Of a stretch of 64,000 nt of DNA, positions 1-8,922 are shown piece after piece. How positions within the stretch are numbered: the stretch's first letter is position 1; the number at the start of each line of letters is the position of its first letter. The position numbers and the translations under genes are program-made. The DNA is from an uncultured Prevotellaceae bacterium (GTDB lineage Bacteria; Bacteroidota; Bacteroidia; Bacteroidales; Muribaculaceae), in contig ONOU01000015.1 in NCBI GenBank assembly GCA_900319525.1, forward strand, positions 20,867 through 84,866. The letters run 5' to 3'. A model generated the notes under the pieces. The model did not search any database. It had not been told where the DNA came from and saw only the letters and a list, made by a program, of their open reading frames with translations.

Positions 1-174
1 CTGGATAATGAAAACGTCGAGATCTGCACTATTTGTGCCGAAGTCAAGGCTGACGGTAGCATTAACATTGGTGATGTGACCGCACTTATCGACAAACTCT
101 TGACCGAAGGCGAAGAGACTGCCAGCATCAAGGCTCCTAAGACTGCTCGCAAATATCGTCAATTAGCCTTCTGA
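1..174 (+). CDS. C-terminal end of a secreted protein with a dockerin-like tail (partial)
   Basis: Only the last 57 codons are inside the window; the reading frame is open from base 1 and ends at TGA 172-174. The visible part holds one dockerin-like repeat (DGSINIGDVTALIDKLL) preceded by a Cys-x-x-Cys pair (CTIC), followed by a basic tail of about 20 residues. The same arrangement of CxxC plus a second, degenerate calcium loop occurs in the two large proteins at 37-45 kb, so this is the tail of a similar exported protein. The catalytic or binding part lies upstream of the window and cannot be named. Confidence 0.8.
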   Translation: MDNENVEICTICAEVKADGSINIGDVTALIDKLLTEGEETASIKAPKTARKYRQLAF

Positions 175-230
175 TAATGAGTGCTATGCTGACCAACTCC
201 CATTGTGGAGATGGCCAGGAATGATCCCAT

Positions 231-276
231 TGCGGGACACTGCCCACATCGTGACTGGGCCGTGTCCCGCATTTCT
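231..276 (+). terminator. Hairpin terminator after the first gene
   Basis: GCGGGACAC (232-240) pairs with GTGTCCCGC (262-270), with an inner GCCC/GGGC pairing, followed by a short T-rich stretch. It sits 57 bases after the stop of the partial gene. Confidence 0.6.
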
Positions 277-372
277 TCATACAGGCGGGAAGTGAAGCCG
301 TGAGATTGATTATGGGATATCATGATGATTTGATAAAAAATGTTACTAGTAAGGTGAAAGTGCAATAAAAAA

Positions 373-405
373 TTTGGATAATAGGACATCAGTTTTGTAT
401 ATTTG
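373..405 (+). promoter_or_regulatory. Bacteroidota-type promoter of the C10 protease
   Basis: A -7 box TATATTTG (398-405) follows a -33-like TTTGG (373-377) at about 20 bp, matching the known Bacteroidota pattern TTTG/TAnnTTTG. The start codon at 465 lies 60 bases downstream. Confidence 0.6.
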
Positions 406-464
406 CACGCTTTTTACAAGAGTAAAATTATTCTTTTATTATATCATAATTAACGTTAACGTTT

Positions 465-2720
465 ATGAGAAAATCTTTCTTACTGATGCTTGCCGCAATG
501 GCGGCAATGCACATGACCGCTGCCCCTGTTGACCAGGCGCAGGCGATGAGGACTGCTCAGAGCTATCTGGCCAATGAGCTCTATGCCGGTAAGTTTATGG
601 CTTCCGGTGCGCTCACTCCCACGCTCCTCAAGGCCGAGATGGGCGATACAAAATTGGCTCAGCCGGTCTATTACATCTTCAACACAACTACCACTTTTCT
701 TGTTGTTTCGGGCGATGACCGCGCCGAGGAAATCCTCATGGTAGGAGATGCTCCGCTGGAGGACCTCAATAACCTGCCTGACGGTCTGGTTTACCTGCTG
801 GACTGCTACAAGGAGCAGATCGAATACCTCCAGCTCCATCCTGGACTGGTCGTTGAAAAAACCGTGAAGCCGGCAACACCGTCTCTCAAGGCTGTAACCT
901 ATGGCCCGCTGCTCACCTGCAACTGGGACCAGACTGCACCCTACTACAACCAGTGCAATTTTACTGCCACTAACGGAACAACCTACCAGTGCGTGACCGG
1001 TTGCCCCGCTACCTCGGCATCGATGGTGATGTATTACTGGAAGTATCCTACCGACCCCACTCCCACGGTTCCTGGCTATACATTCTATATTAATGATAAC
1101 TACTCGAGGAAATGTAATGTCGCCGAGTTGCCCTCGATAACCTTTGACTGGGCCAACATGAAAGACAATTACAGGACGTATACCACGGCTCAGGGCAATG
1201 CTGTCGCTTGGCTGATGCGTTACGTTGGCCAGGCCGAGAGGATGGATTACGGTACCGAAGGTAGTGGTATTCTCTCTAACGAGGCCTACAAAATCGTGGA
1301 TATGTTCAAGCTCTTCGGCTACGACGCCAGCACCACCCGTCTGGTCAGGAAGAATGCTTACAACGAGACCAGCTGGGCAACCATCATCAGAAATGAGATG
1401 GCCAATTCACGTCCCGTTGTTTATCTGGGCATCTCGCAGAGTGGTGGCCATGCCTTCAATGTCGATGGCTATCGCGATAGCGACAACAAGTATCATGTGA
1501 ACTTCGGTTGGGGAGGCTACGGCAACAACTGGTTTGTTATGAACTCCTTTGTTGATCCCCTGGATGGTTATGCCTATAGCTCGAGCCAACAGGCTATTGT
1601 CGGTATCCAGCCTCCTGGTGGCCAGTCCACTATTCCTACTATCATCGTTGATCCCGAAACCCTTGAGTTCGGTGACGTCAGTGTCGGCCGATCAGTGAGC
1701 CAGACCTTCCACGTGTCAGGACAGAATCTGCTGGCCAATACCGAGGTTACCTTCAACAAGAGCGGTAACGCTTCCTTTACTGTCAGCCCTGCAACCCTTA
1801 CTGCCGAAGAAGTGATGATGGGTGCCGACATTACCGTGACTTATAAGCCCATTAACGCCACTGCTCACTCGGCCACAATCTATGTACGCAACCCGGGTGC
1901 ACCTGATGCAACCGTTGAGCTGACCGGTAAAGGCATTAGTGTTCCCGTACTTGCAACAGATCCCACCGAGTTTGACTTTAATACTACCGTCGGCACTCCT
2001 GTTTCAGGCACCTTTACTCTTACAGGTTACAATCTGGGTGGTGCTGTATATCTCGAGGTTGTTAACTCGACTGGCGGCTTCAGCATCGACAAGAAAAACG
2101 TGACCAAGGCTAAGGCTGCTGCTGGTGCCCCGATCACAGTGACCTATAATCCCACGGCTCCTGGCAACCACATGGCACAAGTGATGATTCGCAGCTTGAA
2201 TTCTGACACCATCTATGTCGACCTCACCGGTAAGGCTACCTTGCTCTCTTATACTCCCGTGATGCAGCCTGCTGACCAGAATTACGTGACACAGACGTCT
2301 TTCCGCGCTACGTGGACCGATGAGACCATGGCAAGTGCTGTGGCCAGCTACACCCTGGAGTGCACGGGTAGCGATAACACCATCACTGTTCCCGATATTA
2401 CCAACAAGTATTACACTCTCGAGAACCTCACCGCTGGTGCGCTCTACTCCTACAAGGTGAAGGCCATCTATGTTGACGGCCAGCAGAGCGATTGGAGCAA
2501 CATTGAGCAAGTGACCCTGCTTCCTGCTGCTCCCGCATTTGAACCTGGTGACGTGAACCACAGTGGCAGTGTTGACATCGCCGACGTGACGGCCCTGATC
2601 GACTACCTGTTGAATAACGAATCGCCGATCTTTACCGACTGTGCCGATGTCAATGGCGACACCGACATCAACATTGGTGATGTGACGGCTCTGATCGACA
2701 AACTCCTCGGCGGCAATTGA
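465..2720 (+). CDS. Secreted C10-family (streptopain-like) cysteine protease with Ig-like domains and dockerin-like tail
   Basis: 751 aa exported cysteine protease. Residues 1-20 form a signal peptide, and an inhibitory propeptide of the Spi type follows (about 22-130). The catalytic domain carries the C10 hallmarks: nucleophile Cys180 in GCPATSASMVMYYW, His329 in GGHAFNVDGY, and the downstream NFGWGG stretch. Two BACON/choice-of-anchor-like beta-sandwich repeats (about 390-590) each run to VDLTGKA or VELTGKG, then a fibronectin-III-like domain and two dockerin-like repeats (GDVNHSGSVDIADVT and ADVNGDTDINIGDVT) end the protein. C10 enzymes are secreted zymogens (SpeB, interpain, Bfp proteases). 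Substrate unknown; host or dietary proteins are plausible for a gut organism. Monocistronic with its own promoter and terminator. Confidence 0.9.
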   Translation: MRKSFLLMLAAMAAMHMTAAPVDQAQAMRTAQSYLANELYAGKFMASGALTPTLLKAEMGDTKLAQPVYYIFNTTTTFLVVSGDDRAEEILMVGDAPLEDLNNLPDGLVYLLDCYKEQIEYLQLHPGLVVEKTVKPATPSLKAVTYGPLLTCNWDQTAPYYNQCNFTATNGTTYQCVTGCPATSASMVMYYWKYPTDPTPTVPGYTFYINDNYSRKCNVAELPSITFDWANMKDNYRTYTTAQGNAVAWLMRYVGQAERMDYGTEGSGILSNEAYKIVDMFKLFGYDASTTRLVRKNAYNETSWATIIRNEMANSRPVVYLGISQSGGHAFNVDGYRDSDNKYHVNFGWGGYGNNWFVMNSFVDPLDGYAYSSSQQAIVGIQPPGGQSTIPTIIVDPETLEFGDVSVGRSVSQTFHVSGQNLLANTEVTFNKSGNASFTVSPATLTAEEVMMGADITVTYKPINATAHSATIYVRNPGAPDATVELTGKGISVPVLATDPTEFDFNTTVGTPVSGTFTLTGYNLGGAVYLEVVNSTGGFSIDKKNVTKAKAAAGAPITVTYNPTAPGNHMAQVMIRSLNSDTIYVDLTGKATLLSYTPVMQPADQNYVTQTSFRATWTDETMASAVASYTLECTGSDNTITVPDITNKYYTLENLTAGALYSYKVKAIYVDGQQSDWSNIEQVTLLPAAPAFEPGDVNHSGSVDIADVTALIDYLLNNESPIFTDCADVNGDTDINIGDVTALIDKLLGGN

Positions 2721-2753
2721 TTGAATGCACGTCGATAAGTGAACCGCAACAGA

Positions 2754-2787
2754 AGTGGGGGTGACATCAACGTCACCCCCACTTTTG
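2754..2787. terminator. Strong terminator between convergent genes
   Basis: A perfect 12-bp stem (AGTGGGGGTGAC 2754-2765 with GTCACCCCCACT 2772-2783), 6-base loop, then TTTT on the plus strand. It ends the C10 protease transcript and may also serve fmt from the other side. Confidence 0.85.
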
Positions 2788-2833
2788 ATATCATCGTGAG
2801 CGCTGTCGGCTACATGTGTTGTTCGGCTGATTG

Positions 2834-3811
2834 TCAGTGGCAGCGTGCTGTATCGCTGAGGACGTAGCCGCGCAAGAAGGCGTCGGTATCCATGCGTTTC
2901 TTGCCCGACTGCTGCAACGACAGTATCTGCAGCCAGCCATCGGCACAGGCCACGCGCAAGGTTTTGCGGTCGGCAAGCAGTGAACCTGGTGCAGGCTTGT
3001 CAGTACTGGTAAACGGCTCGGGCTCGCCAGTGGCATAAACCTTGAGGCTCGTCTCGTTGCCCATGTCGTCGGTGAGCGTGGTCCAGGCGGCAGGGTAGGG
3101 CGACAGGCCGCGGATGTGGTTATACAGGTCCTCGGCGGGTCGGCTCCAGTCGATGCGGCAGGTGTCCTTAAAAATCTTGGGAGCGGGGGTCGGCTGTTGA
3201 CCGGATGTGAGCACCTGCTCCTGCGGGATGGGCTTGACGGTGCCGGCGATGATGGCGTCAACGGTCTCGAGCACCATGTCGGCACCCATGACCATGAGGC
3301 GGTCGTGTACCGCCTCGACATTATCGTTGCGGCCGATGGGGCAGCTGCGCTGCTGGATGACGTCGCCCGTGTCAATTTCGTGCTTGAGGAAGAAGGTGGT
3401 CACGCCGGTCTCAGTGTCACCATTCATGACGGCCCAGTTGATGGGTGCCGCGCCGCGGTAGCGCGGCAGCAGCGACGCGTGCAGGTTGAAGGTGCCCAGC
3501 GGCGGCATCTGCCACACGGCCTCGGGGAGCATCCTGAAGGCGATGACGATAAACAGCTGTGCGCCAAATGAGTGCAACGCCTCGATAAAGGCCTCGTCCT
3601 TGAGGCTCACGGGTTGCAGCACGGGTAGGCCGTGCTCGACGGCATAGCGTTTCACGTCGCTCTGCTGTAGCTGGCGTCCGCGTCCGGCAGGCTTGTCGGG
3701 CATGGTGACCACAGCAGCGACGTTGTAACCGCCGTCAACTAGGCGGCTCAGACTCTCAACGGCAAAATCCGGAGTGCCGAAGAATATGATTTTCAAATCT
3801 TCTTTTGTCAT
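2834..3811 (-). CDS. fmt: Methionyl-tRNA formyltransferase
   Basis: 325 aa, normal family length. It formylates the methionine on initiator tRNA using 10-formyl-tetrahydrofolate. The N-terminal catalytic domain shows IIFFGTPDFAV at the start and the catalytic triad Asn109 and His111 (FNLHASLLPRYRGAAPI) and Asp147 (EIDTGD); the C-terminal OB-like domain follows (about 215-325). The ATG at 3811 is the natural start, directly before the conserved beta strand. It lies downstream of the tsaC/sugar transferase/ClC/PAP2 group on the same strand but is separated from it by 64 bases holding a 9-bp tandem repeat, so co-transcription is possible but not certain. Confidence 0.96.
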   Translation of the reverse strand: MTKEDLKIIFFGTPDFAVESLSRLVDGGYNVAAVVTMPDKPAGRGRQLQQSDVKRYAVEHGLPVLQPVSLKDEAFIEALHSFGAQLFIVIAFRMLPEAVWQMPPLGTFNLHASLLPRYRGAAPINWAVMNGDTETGVTTFFLKHEIDTGDVIQQRSCPIGRNDNVEAVHDRLMVMGADMVLETVDAIIAGTVKPIPQEQVLTSGQQPTPAPKIFKDTCRIDWSRPAEDLYNHIRGLSPYPAAWTTLTDDMGNETSLKVYATGEPEPFTSTDKPAPGSLLADRKTLRVACADGWLQILSLQQSGKKRMDTDAFLRGYVLSDTARCH

Positions 3812-3825
3812 AGTCGTTAGTTGTT

Positions 3826-3870
3826 TCTAGATTTTCTAGATGCTCTAGATGCTCTAGATAGTCTAGATTA
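3826..3870. repeat. Five tandem copies of a 9-bp unit, TCTAGATnn
   Basis: Five consecutive 9-mers (TCTAGATTT, TCTAGATGC twice, TCTAGATAG, TCTAGATTA) fill the gap between the PAP2 gene stop and the fmt start. Each contains the palindrome TCTAGA. A looser version (GTCTAGAGTCTAGAG) appears near 45217. Function not known; copy number may vary by slippage. Confidence 0.85.
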
Positions 3871-3875
3871 GATTG

Positions 3876-5627
3876 TTAGAACGATATACACAACGCTCCG
3901 CCCAATACCCACTGATGCAGGTGCTTGCGTGCGCTGGAGGTATAAGTCATGGTGGGATCAAAAAGATTGCTGTCGAAATTGTCGAGGACTTTGGGGGCAA
4001 AATCCTTGATAAATCCAAGTGGAGTATAGAAAGCCGTATAGGTTTTGGCCGCATAATCATAGTCCAGAAACAATCGCCATGAGAAGGAGTTCTTGTGGGC
4101 ATAGGTGAGCGAGACGCCTGAACCGAACTTGTAGGAATTAGATGCCTTTAAGTTAATATAATCCCACTTGCAGTCAATGGCCTCATCGGTTTTAACATAG
4201 TGGCCATTAACCATCTTCATTTTGAAGCCGGAGAAGTAGCCGTCCACGTCCACGTCATCCATCACGCTGCGGCCAGCAAGCACCTTGGCCCCTAAAGCGA
4301 ACCGGGATGACAGCGGCAGGCTGAAGTATAAGCCCGCATCAGCGGCAAATTCGGTGATGTGGTCACTCTGAATAGTCAAATTGGCATCTTTTACTCCTGG
4401 CCTTATCTCGGGATCACTGGAAAGTCCGTCCCTCATGACCTCTTCCTCTTTGGCGGCAAAGGATGACCACTTCTTGATAGGGGTGGCTTTCACGCGCAAT
4501 CTTGCACCGACGCCAATGTAGCGATTGAAGAAATAGGCGGCTTCAGCCCCCACAGCCGTAGCGTTGCCAAACTGGAGCTCCATGGGCGCCTTGTCATGTT
4601 CATCTCCATAACCGATGAAGTTAAATGGTGGCAATACCAGATGTTTGTTGCCAAAGCCGATGCCCATCGAGATGGAGAAGAACGAGGGCCTTTTGGTCAA
4701 GTCAGGGTAGATGCTGAGGTCATTCATGAGCAGGCCTCGTTCCTTGAACAGCAGGTCACAGATGCCATAGGCCAATTCCGTGGAGAGGATACCGATGCCG
4801 GCACCCGAGAGCACGTCGCTGATCCAGTGCCTATTGTTGAGAACGCGCATCACACCGGTGGCAGTGGCTACTGTGTAACCCGCGATGGAGTACCACGGCG
4901 AGCGTGTCAAGCCATATTCCTTGTGCAGGATAGTGGCGCCGACAAAGGCGGTTGCCGTGTGCCCCGAGGGCCACGAGTTGTGGGTCGAGCCATCGGGACG
5001 CAACTCGCTGGCGGTGTATTTGATGCCGTTGACAAAACCCGCCATCACCGCATAAGAAGCTAAAGATGATGCCGCCAAGCGTGGCCAGCTGGAGCGACCC
5101 TCGACGCCTGCCAACTTGAGGCCGACGGTCAAGCCGATACCTGCAAACTGGGTGTAATTGTCAATCTCGGTGTGAAAATTGTACTTGATGAGGCGGATTT
5201 TGGTGTTTTCGTTTTTATAGTTCTGGCGAAAGGCCTCTTTCTCACCCTTGATAATCCAGCCCGCGGCAAACACGGGGATGCCTACCCACGTCTGGTCCTG
5301 CATGAAGGTGTAGGGCTTGATGCTGTAGTTTGTCGTGTTCTTGAGGAAATGGAAATCGGGACCCTTGTATTCCCTGTAGTAGGATGGCCCTACCGCGAAA
5401 CAGCACATCGGCAACTCGTCGTCGGCATTAATGACGACGGTGTCGGGTTGCTTGGCTGAGGTGTCAATGGCTGTCGTCACACCTTCAATAGCTGCCGCTT
5501 CAATGTCGGTGGCTACAATGGCCGCTGCCTCGTTGGCAAGGCATGAATCGGGCAACTCGTCGGCCATGGCGGTAAAGCCCGTTAACAATAGGAATAGTGA
5601 TGATAGTGTAATATAGATTCTGTACAT
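3876..5627 (-). CDS. PAP2-family lipid phosphatase fused to a C-terminal outer-membrane-barrel-like domain
   Basis: 583 aa. A signal peptide (1-22) and a linker of about 60 residues precede a PAP2 phosphatase domain with all three motifs: K203-x6-R210-P, P220-S-G-H223, and R261-x5-H267-x3-D271. PAP2 enzymes dephosphorylate lipid phosphates such as undecaprenyl diphosphate, phosphatidate or lipid A. From about residue 310 to the end the sequence alternates short amphipathic strands with Gly/aromatic turns and ends in aromatic CISF, as in outer-membrane barrels. The fusion suggests action at the outer membrane, for example on lipid A or oligosaccharide carriers (inference). The start follows the ClC stop by six bases, so it is part of the tsaC-sugar transferase-ClC operon. 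Confidence 0.85.
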   Translation of the reverse strand: MYRIYITLSSLFLLLTGFTAMADELPDSCLANEAAAIVATDIEAAAIEGVTTAIDTSAKQPDTVVINADDELPMCCFAVGPSYYREYKGPDFHFLKNTTNYSIKPYTFMQDQTWVGIPVFAAGWIIKGEKEAFRQNYKNENTKIRLIKYNFHTEIDNYTQFAGIGLTVGLKLAGVEGRSSWPRLAASSLASYAVMAGFVNGIKYTASELRPDGSTHNSWPSGHTATAFVGATILHKEYGLTRSPWYSIAGYTVATATGVMRVLNNRHWISDVLSGAGIGILSTELAYGICDLLFKERGLLMNDLSIYPDLTKRPSFFSISMGIGFGNKHLVLPPFNFIGYGDEHDKAPMELQFGNATAVGAEAAYFFNRYIGVGARLRVKATPIKKWSSFAAKEEEVMRDGLSSDPEIRPGVKDANLTIQSDHITEFAADAGLYFSLPLSSRFALGAKVLAGRSVMDDVDVDGYFSGFKMKMVNGHYVKTDEAIDCKWDYINLKASNSYKFGSGVSLTYAHKNSFSWRLFLDYDYAAKTYTAFYTPLGFIKDFAPKVLDNFDSNLFDPTMTYTSSARKHLHQWVLGGALCISF

Positions 5628-5633
5628 AAAATA

Positions 5634-7478
5634 TCAATCGTATGTGTAATGTTTCAGTACTTGGCGGTAGCTGTTGAAGATCTTGCTCTTGGAGACAAAA
5701 CCAACATATTTGCCTTCCTCATCAACGACGGGCAGGTTCCATGCCCCCGTGTCGTCAAATATCTTCATCACCTTCTCCATGGGAGTGCCCACCACAATCT
5801 TGGCAGGTGGGATTGCCATGAAGCGGTTGACATTCATGCGACGGTACAGGTCGGGGCGGAACATGATGTTGCGGATGTCGTCGAGCTGAACCACACCGAT
5901 GAGCAGCCCGTCGTCATCGGTGACGGGAAAGAGGTTGCGGTGACTCTGGGCGATGATGTCAACCATATCCTTGAGGCTCATTGCGGGATGGACTACAGAA
6001 AAATCCCTCTCGATGACACTGTCCATCTTCAACAAGGTGAGCACCGAGCGGTCCTTCTGGTGTGTGAGCAGTTCGCCGCGCTTGGCCAAGCGGCGCGAGT
6101 AGATGCCGTAGGGCGTGAAGATGCGGCAGATGGCATAGCTGCTGGCCGACACGATGAGCAACGGCAGGAACAAGTCATAGCCACCAGTCATCTCGGCCGT
6201 GAGGAAGATGGCCATCAGGGGCGCGTGCATGACTCCCGCCATCACTCCCGCCATGCCCATGAGGGCGAAGTTCTTGATGCTGAGCGGCACTTCGGGGTCG
6301 ATAAAGCCCAGATGGTTGATCAGATAGGCAAAAAACACGCCTGCCATCACTCCGACAAACAGCGAGGGGGCAAAGGTTCCACCCACACCGCCTCCACCAT
6401 TGGTCGCGGCGGTGGCAAACACCTTGAACGCGCCCAGGGCGAACAGGAACAGCAGCACGGCTAGCGTGTTGTTGCGGTAGGAATAAAAAAGGCTGTTGTT
6501 GAAGATGCCTGTCACGTCGCCATTGATGAGTCGGGAAATGCCTTCATAACCCTCACCATAGAGTGGCGGCAACAGGAAGATGAGGATACTCAATGTGATG
6601 CCGCCCACGGCAAAACGCACCCAGCGGTTGCGCATGCGCTTGAAACGTCCCTCAATCCTGTCGATGAGTGTGATGAAATAGAGTGATACAAAGCCACAGA
6701 AGATGCCCAGCAGTATCACAAACGGGATGCGCGAGGCGTAGAATGGCTCGCTCTGTGAAAAGAAGAATTCGACGTTATAGCCCGTGAACACATAGGCTAC
6801 CGTAGCACCAGCTACCGAGGCCGTGATCAATGGGATGGCGGCACCGGCGGTGAGGTCGAGCATGAGCACCTCGATGGTGAACAGCATGCCTGCAATGGGA
6901 GCCTTGAAAATGCCGGCGATACCGGCAGCAGCGCCGCATGCGACGAGCATGGCCAGCGTTTGGGGCGTGAGCCTGAAGGCCTGCCCCAGATTGCTGCCGA
7001 TGGCCGCTCCCGTAAACACGATGGGACCCTCGGCACCGACCGATCCACCAAAGCCAATGGTTACCGACGAGGCGATGAGTGACGAATACATGTTGTGGAT
7101 CTTGAGCCGGCTCTTCTTCAACGCCAGGGCATAGAGCACGCGGGTCACACCATGCGAGATGGGCTCGCGGGCGATGTAATAGACATACAGGCTGGCCAGC
7201 AGGATACCGATGGCTGGGAACACGAGGTAGAGCAGGTTGCCCTGCTCGATGTTGAAGCGGCTGGTCAGGAATCCGGCGATGAGGCCGATGAGCGTCTTGA
7301 GCAGCACGGCGGCGAGCCCTGACGCAATACCCACTATCAGGGCGAGAATGACGACAAAGGTCTTGTCGGGCAGATGGCGCTCACGCCACACGAGCAGACG
7401 AATCCACCAGTTGGACTCCTTGCCGGGCGTTCCGGCAGGGGTTTTCTTGCTGAGGGGTGTCACAGAATCTTGTGCCAT
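5634..7478 (-). CDS. ClC-family chloride channel/antiporter with paired CBS domains
   Basis: 614 aa inner-membrane protein. The ClC core (about 40-440) shows the gating glutamate Glu150 in GSVGAEGPIVF, and a glycine-rich GGGVGGTFAPSLFVG segment. A cytoplasmic CBS pair follows (about 475-610), which in this family binds adenine nucleotides and tunes gating. Presence of the gating glutamate fits either a Cl-/H+ antiporter or a gated channel; the sequence does not settle which. ATG 7478 overlaps the upstream stop by one base (TGATG), pointing to translational coupling with the sugar transferase; a GTG one codon earlier is the alternative start. Confidence 0.92.
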   Translation of the reverse strand: MAQDSVTPLSKKTPAGTPGKESNWWIRLLVWRERHLPDKTFVVILALIVGIASGLAAVLLKTLIGLIAGFLTSRFNIEQGNLLYLVFPAIGILLASLYVYYIAREPISHGVTRVLYALALKKSRLKIHNMYSSLIASSVTIGFGGSVGAEGPIVFTGAAIGSNLGQAFRLTPQTLAMLVACGAAAGIAGIFKAPIAGMLFTIEVLMLDLTAGAAIPLITASVAGATVAYVFTGYNVEFFFSQSEPFYASRIPFVILLGIFCGFVSLYFITLIDRIEGRFKRMRNRWVRFAVGGITLSILIFLLPPLYGEGYEGISRLINGDVTGIFNNSLFYSYRNNTLAVLLFLFALGAFKVFATAATNGGGGVGGTFAPSLFVGVMAGVFFAYLINHLGFIDPEVPLSIKNFALMGMAGVMAGVMHAPLMAIFLTAEMTGGYDLFLPLLIVSASSYAICRIFTPYGIYSRRLAKRGELLTHQKDRSVLTLLKMDSVIERDFSVVHPAMSLKDMVDIIAQSHRNLFPVTDDDGLLIGVVQLDDIRNIMFRPDLYRRMNVNRFMAIPPAKIVVGTPMEKVMKIFDDTGAWNLPVVDEEGKYVGFVSKSKIFNSYRQVLKHYTYD

Positions 7479-8914
7479 CACATTCCGCGTCCTGTGAAGA
7501 CGATTTTAATGGTGTAAATCAATATCTTGAGGTCGTTGATCAACGACATGTTGTTCAGGTAGGTCAGGTCATACTCGACCCGCTCGACCATTTCGTCAAG
7601 ATTCTTGGCGTAGCCAAACTTGACCATACCCATCGAGGTGATGCCTGGACGAACCTGGTGCAGCAATGAGTAGGCAGGCACGAGTGGGGTGATCTGGTCG
7701 ATATAGAACTTGCGCTCGGGACGGGGACCCACCAGTGACATCTCGCCCTTGAGGACGTTCCAGAACTGGGGCAACTCATCGATGCGGTACTTGCGCATGA
7801 AGCGGCCGAAGGGGGTGATGCGTGGATCATCATCTGATGACAGCTGCGGACGGCCACCAGACTCGGCATCCTGAACCATCGATCGGAACTTGATGATGTC
7901 AAACGGCTTGTTATGCAGCCCGATGCGTTCCTGCTTGTAGAAGATCGGACCTGGACTGGTGCGCTTGATGATGAGGGCCACAACGGCATAGATGGGCAAC
8001 AATAAAACCAATGCCACGAGCGATACCACGACGTCAAGGGCTCGCTTGATGTTCTTGCCGCTGTCGCTCATGCTGCTGCGTGAGATGTTGACCAGTGGCT
8101 CGCCATAGATGTCGGAGATGGTCACCGGTATCCTCATCTTGTTGAAGTACTCGGGCGAAATCATGATGGGCAGTCCCAGCGCAAACAGCCTGTTGATCGC
8201 ATTCATGGTTTGTGTCGTGTCGTCGCGTGAGGGCACGACAATCAGTTCCGAGATGCCCAATTGAGTGCACACGTTCTGCAATTCGTCCAGCTCATAGCAT
8301 GGCAGGGGATTGCCTTTCACCGGATTCTCGCCCGGGATGTTGACAAATCCCATGACGTCATGTCCTGTGGGCTGCTTGCGGCGGTTGAGCTTCTCATAGT
8401 AGGTGAGCGCTGCCGAGCCGCTGCCCACAATCAGCGTTGGGAATGTCCAGCGTCGTGACTTGATCAGGGACGTGCCATGGTGGGTGATGATGGCGCGCAC
8501 GAGATAAACGAGGCCGAAGAGCAGCGCCCACAGGATGAAAATCATCTCATAATCACTGCCTCGCACGCCAATCACGTCATTGATAAGTGCCAGGAAGAAG
8601 ATAAGCAGGGTGTTGATGACGGCGCTGGTAGCGGTGAGGAGCAATTCCTGAATGCGTGACTTGCGCACCACATTATTATAATATCCGCTGAAGATGTAGG
8701 TCACCATCATCAGTAGCGGGAAAAATACCTGACCGGCAATCACCATGTCGCTCTTGAGGTAGCTCACCAGGTAAGGCCATCCCACAACGGTGCCCATCTG
8801 GTAACGCACGATGTTGTAGATGAACCAAGCCAGGTTAGACATGACGAAATCGCCCACCACATACTTGATGCGCTGGCGGTGAGCATGGTTGTTGATGTCT
8901 AGCTTGATTCTCAT
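7478..8914 (-). CDS. Polyprenyl-phosphate sugar-1-phosphate transferase (WbaP/WcaJ-like)
   Basis: 478 aa. Four N-terminal membrane helices (about 20-130), a soluble nucleotide-binding-like middle part (about 150-270), another helix, and a bacterial sugar transferase domain at the C-terminus with KRALDVVVS, SPGPIFYKQERIG, IDELPQFWNVLKGEMSLVGPRP and VRPGITSMGMVKFG. Such enzymes load the first sugar phosphate onto undecaprenyl phosphate to start capsule, exopolysaccharide or O-antigen synthesis. No glycosyltransferases or Wzx/Wzy genes are nearby, so it is an isolated initiating enzyme, as often seen in Bacteroidales. Its start is nine bases after the tsaC stop. Confidence 0.92.
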   Translation of the reverse strand: MRIKLDINNHAHRQRIKYVVGDFVMSNLAWFIYNIVRYQMGTVVGWPYLVSYLKSDMVIAGQVFFPLLMMVTYIFSGYYNNVVRKSRIQELLLTATSAVINTLLIFFLALINDVIGVRGSDYEMIFILWALLFGLVYLVRAIITHHGTSLIKSRRWTFPTLIVGSGSAALTYYEKLNRRKQPTGHDVMGFVNIPGENPVKGNPLPCYELDELQNVCTQLGISELIVVPSRDDTTQTMNAINRLFALGLPIMISPEYFNKMRIPVTISDIYGEPLVNISRSSMSDSGKNIKRALDVVVSLVALVLLLPIYAVVALIIKRTSPGPIFYKQERIGLHNKPFDIIKFRSMVQDAESGGRPQLSSDDDPRITPFGRFMRKYRIDELPQFWNVLKGEMSLVGPRPERKFYIDQITPLVPAYSLLHQVRPGITSMGMVKFGYAKNLDEMVERVEYDLTYLNNMSLINDLKILIYTIKIVFTGRGM

Positions 8915-8922
8915 TGTCTTGT

